Part shown: positions 63,998 to 64,000 of the stretch, piece after piece
Numbering within the stretch: the first letter of the stretch is position 1
Layout: every line of letters starts with the position of its first letter
NCBI GenBank assembly: GCA_020466095.1
Contig: CM035807.1
Coordinates: 51,550,752 to 51,614,751 of the forward strand
DNA length: 64,000 bases
From: Chlorops oryzae
Lineage: Eukaryota; Arthropoda; Insecta; Diptera; Chloropidae
Direction: 5' to 3'
Notes under the pieces: generated by a model
Told to the model about the DNA's origin: nothing
Seen by the model: the letters and a program-made list of their open reading frames with translations, nothing else
Databases searched by the model: none
Position numbers and translations under genes: made by a program

Positions 63998-64000
63998 TGT

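Overview
The window looks like a repeat-dense, AT-rich stretch of a higher-fly (schizophoran Diptera) genome. Two mariner lineages, DD37E, piggyBac-like, hAT-like, copia, BEL/Pao, Ty3/gypsy and Jockey-type elements are interleaved, and a mini-me-like GTCC block typical of flies is present. The only part I would assign to a conserved host gene is one minus-strand exon at 43013-43493. It encodes the N-terminal part of an ABHD17-type alpha/beta hydrolase and is bounded by good splice sites. Its downstream exons were not found in the 43 kb to the left.

Layout. 1-367: open frame running off the left edge. 752-7094: broken copia element (minus), split by a mariner (2249-3535), an irritans/Himar1-like mariner fragment (5283-5927) and a DD37E remnant (7187-8145). 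8355-9364: hAT-like non-autonomous element with an exact 8-bp target duplication, carrying a tRNA-like Pol III promoter and a mini-me-like core. 10870-12855: decayed piggyBac-like transposase. 14124 to about 40506: BEL/Pao element, itself split by a 20.7-kb Ty3/gypsy env-bearing element (17529-38221) with 1078-bp LTRs. 41148-44603: three MITE-type elements around the host exon. 46045-62410: retroelement graveyard with gypsy, LINE and mariner pieces, including a 2.7-kb hAT-like element with a 474-bp-arm hairpin nested inside it. 63443-63997: tandem duplication, TATA-like promoter and a short cysteine-containing ORF.

The most notable content is in the gypsy element. Between integrase and env it carries an additional ORF that reads as a Ulp1/SENP-like (C48) cysteine protease with recognisable His, Asp and Cys positions. 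The same element shows a 5.2-kb direct duplication (23106 onward and 28327 onward). The end of the first copy decays into indel-rich, homopolymer-rich sequence (about 26630-28326) that looks like unpolished long-read sequence. It is probably an unmerged assembly overlap, and that version lacks a mariner present in the clean version.

Working potential. Two of the three near-identical mariners (32587-33874 and 35096-36383) have uninterrupted 341-codon transposase frames with D,D34D residues and matching inverted repeats. The third differs by a nonsense codon. Nearly everything else is broken by stops, frameshifts or deletions. All family assignments come from reading motifs by eye; no database search was run.
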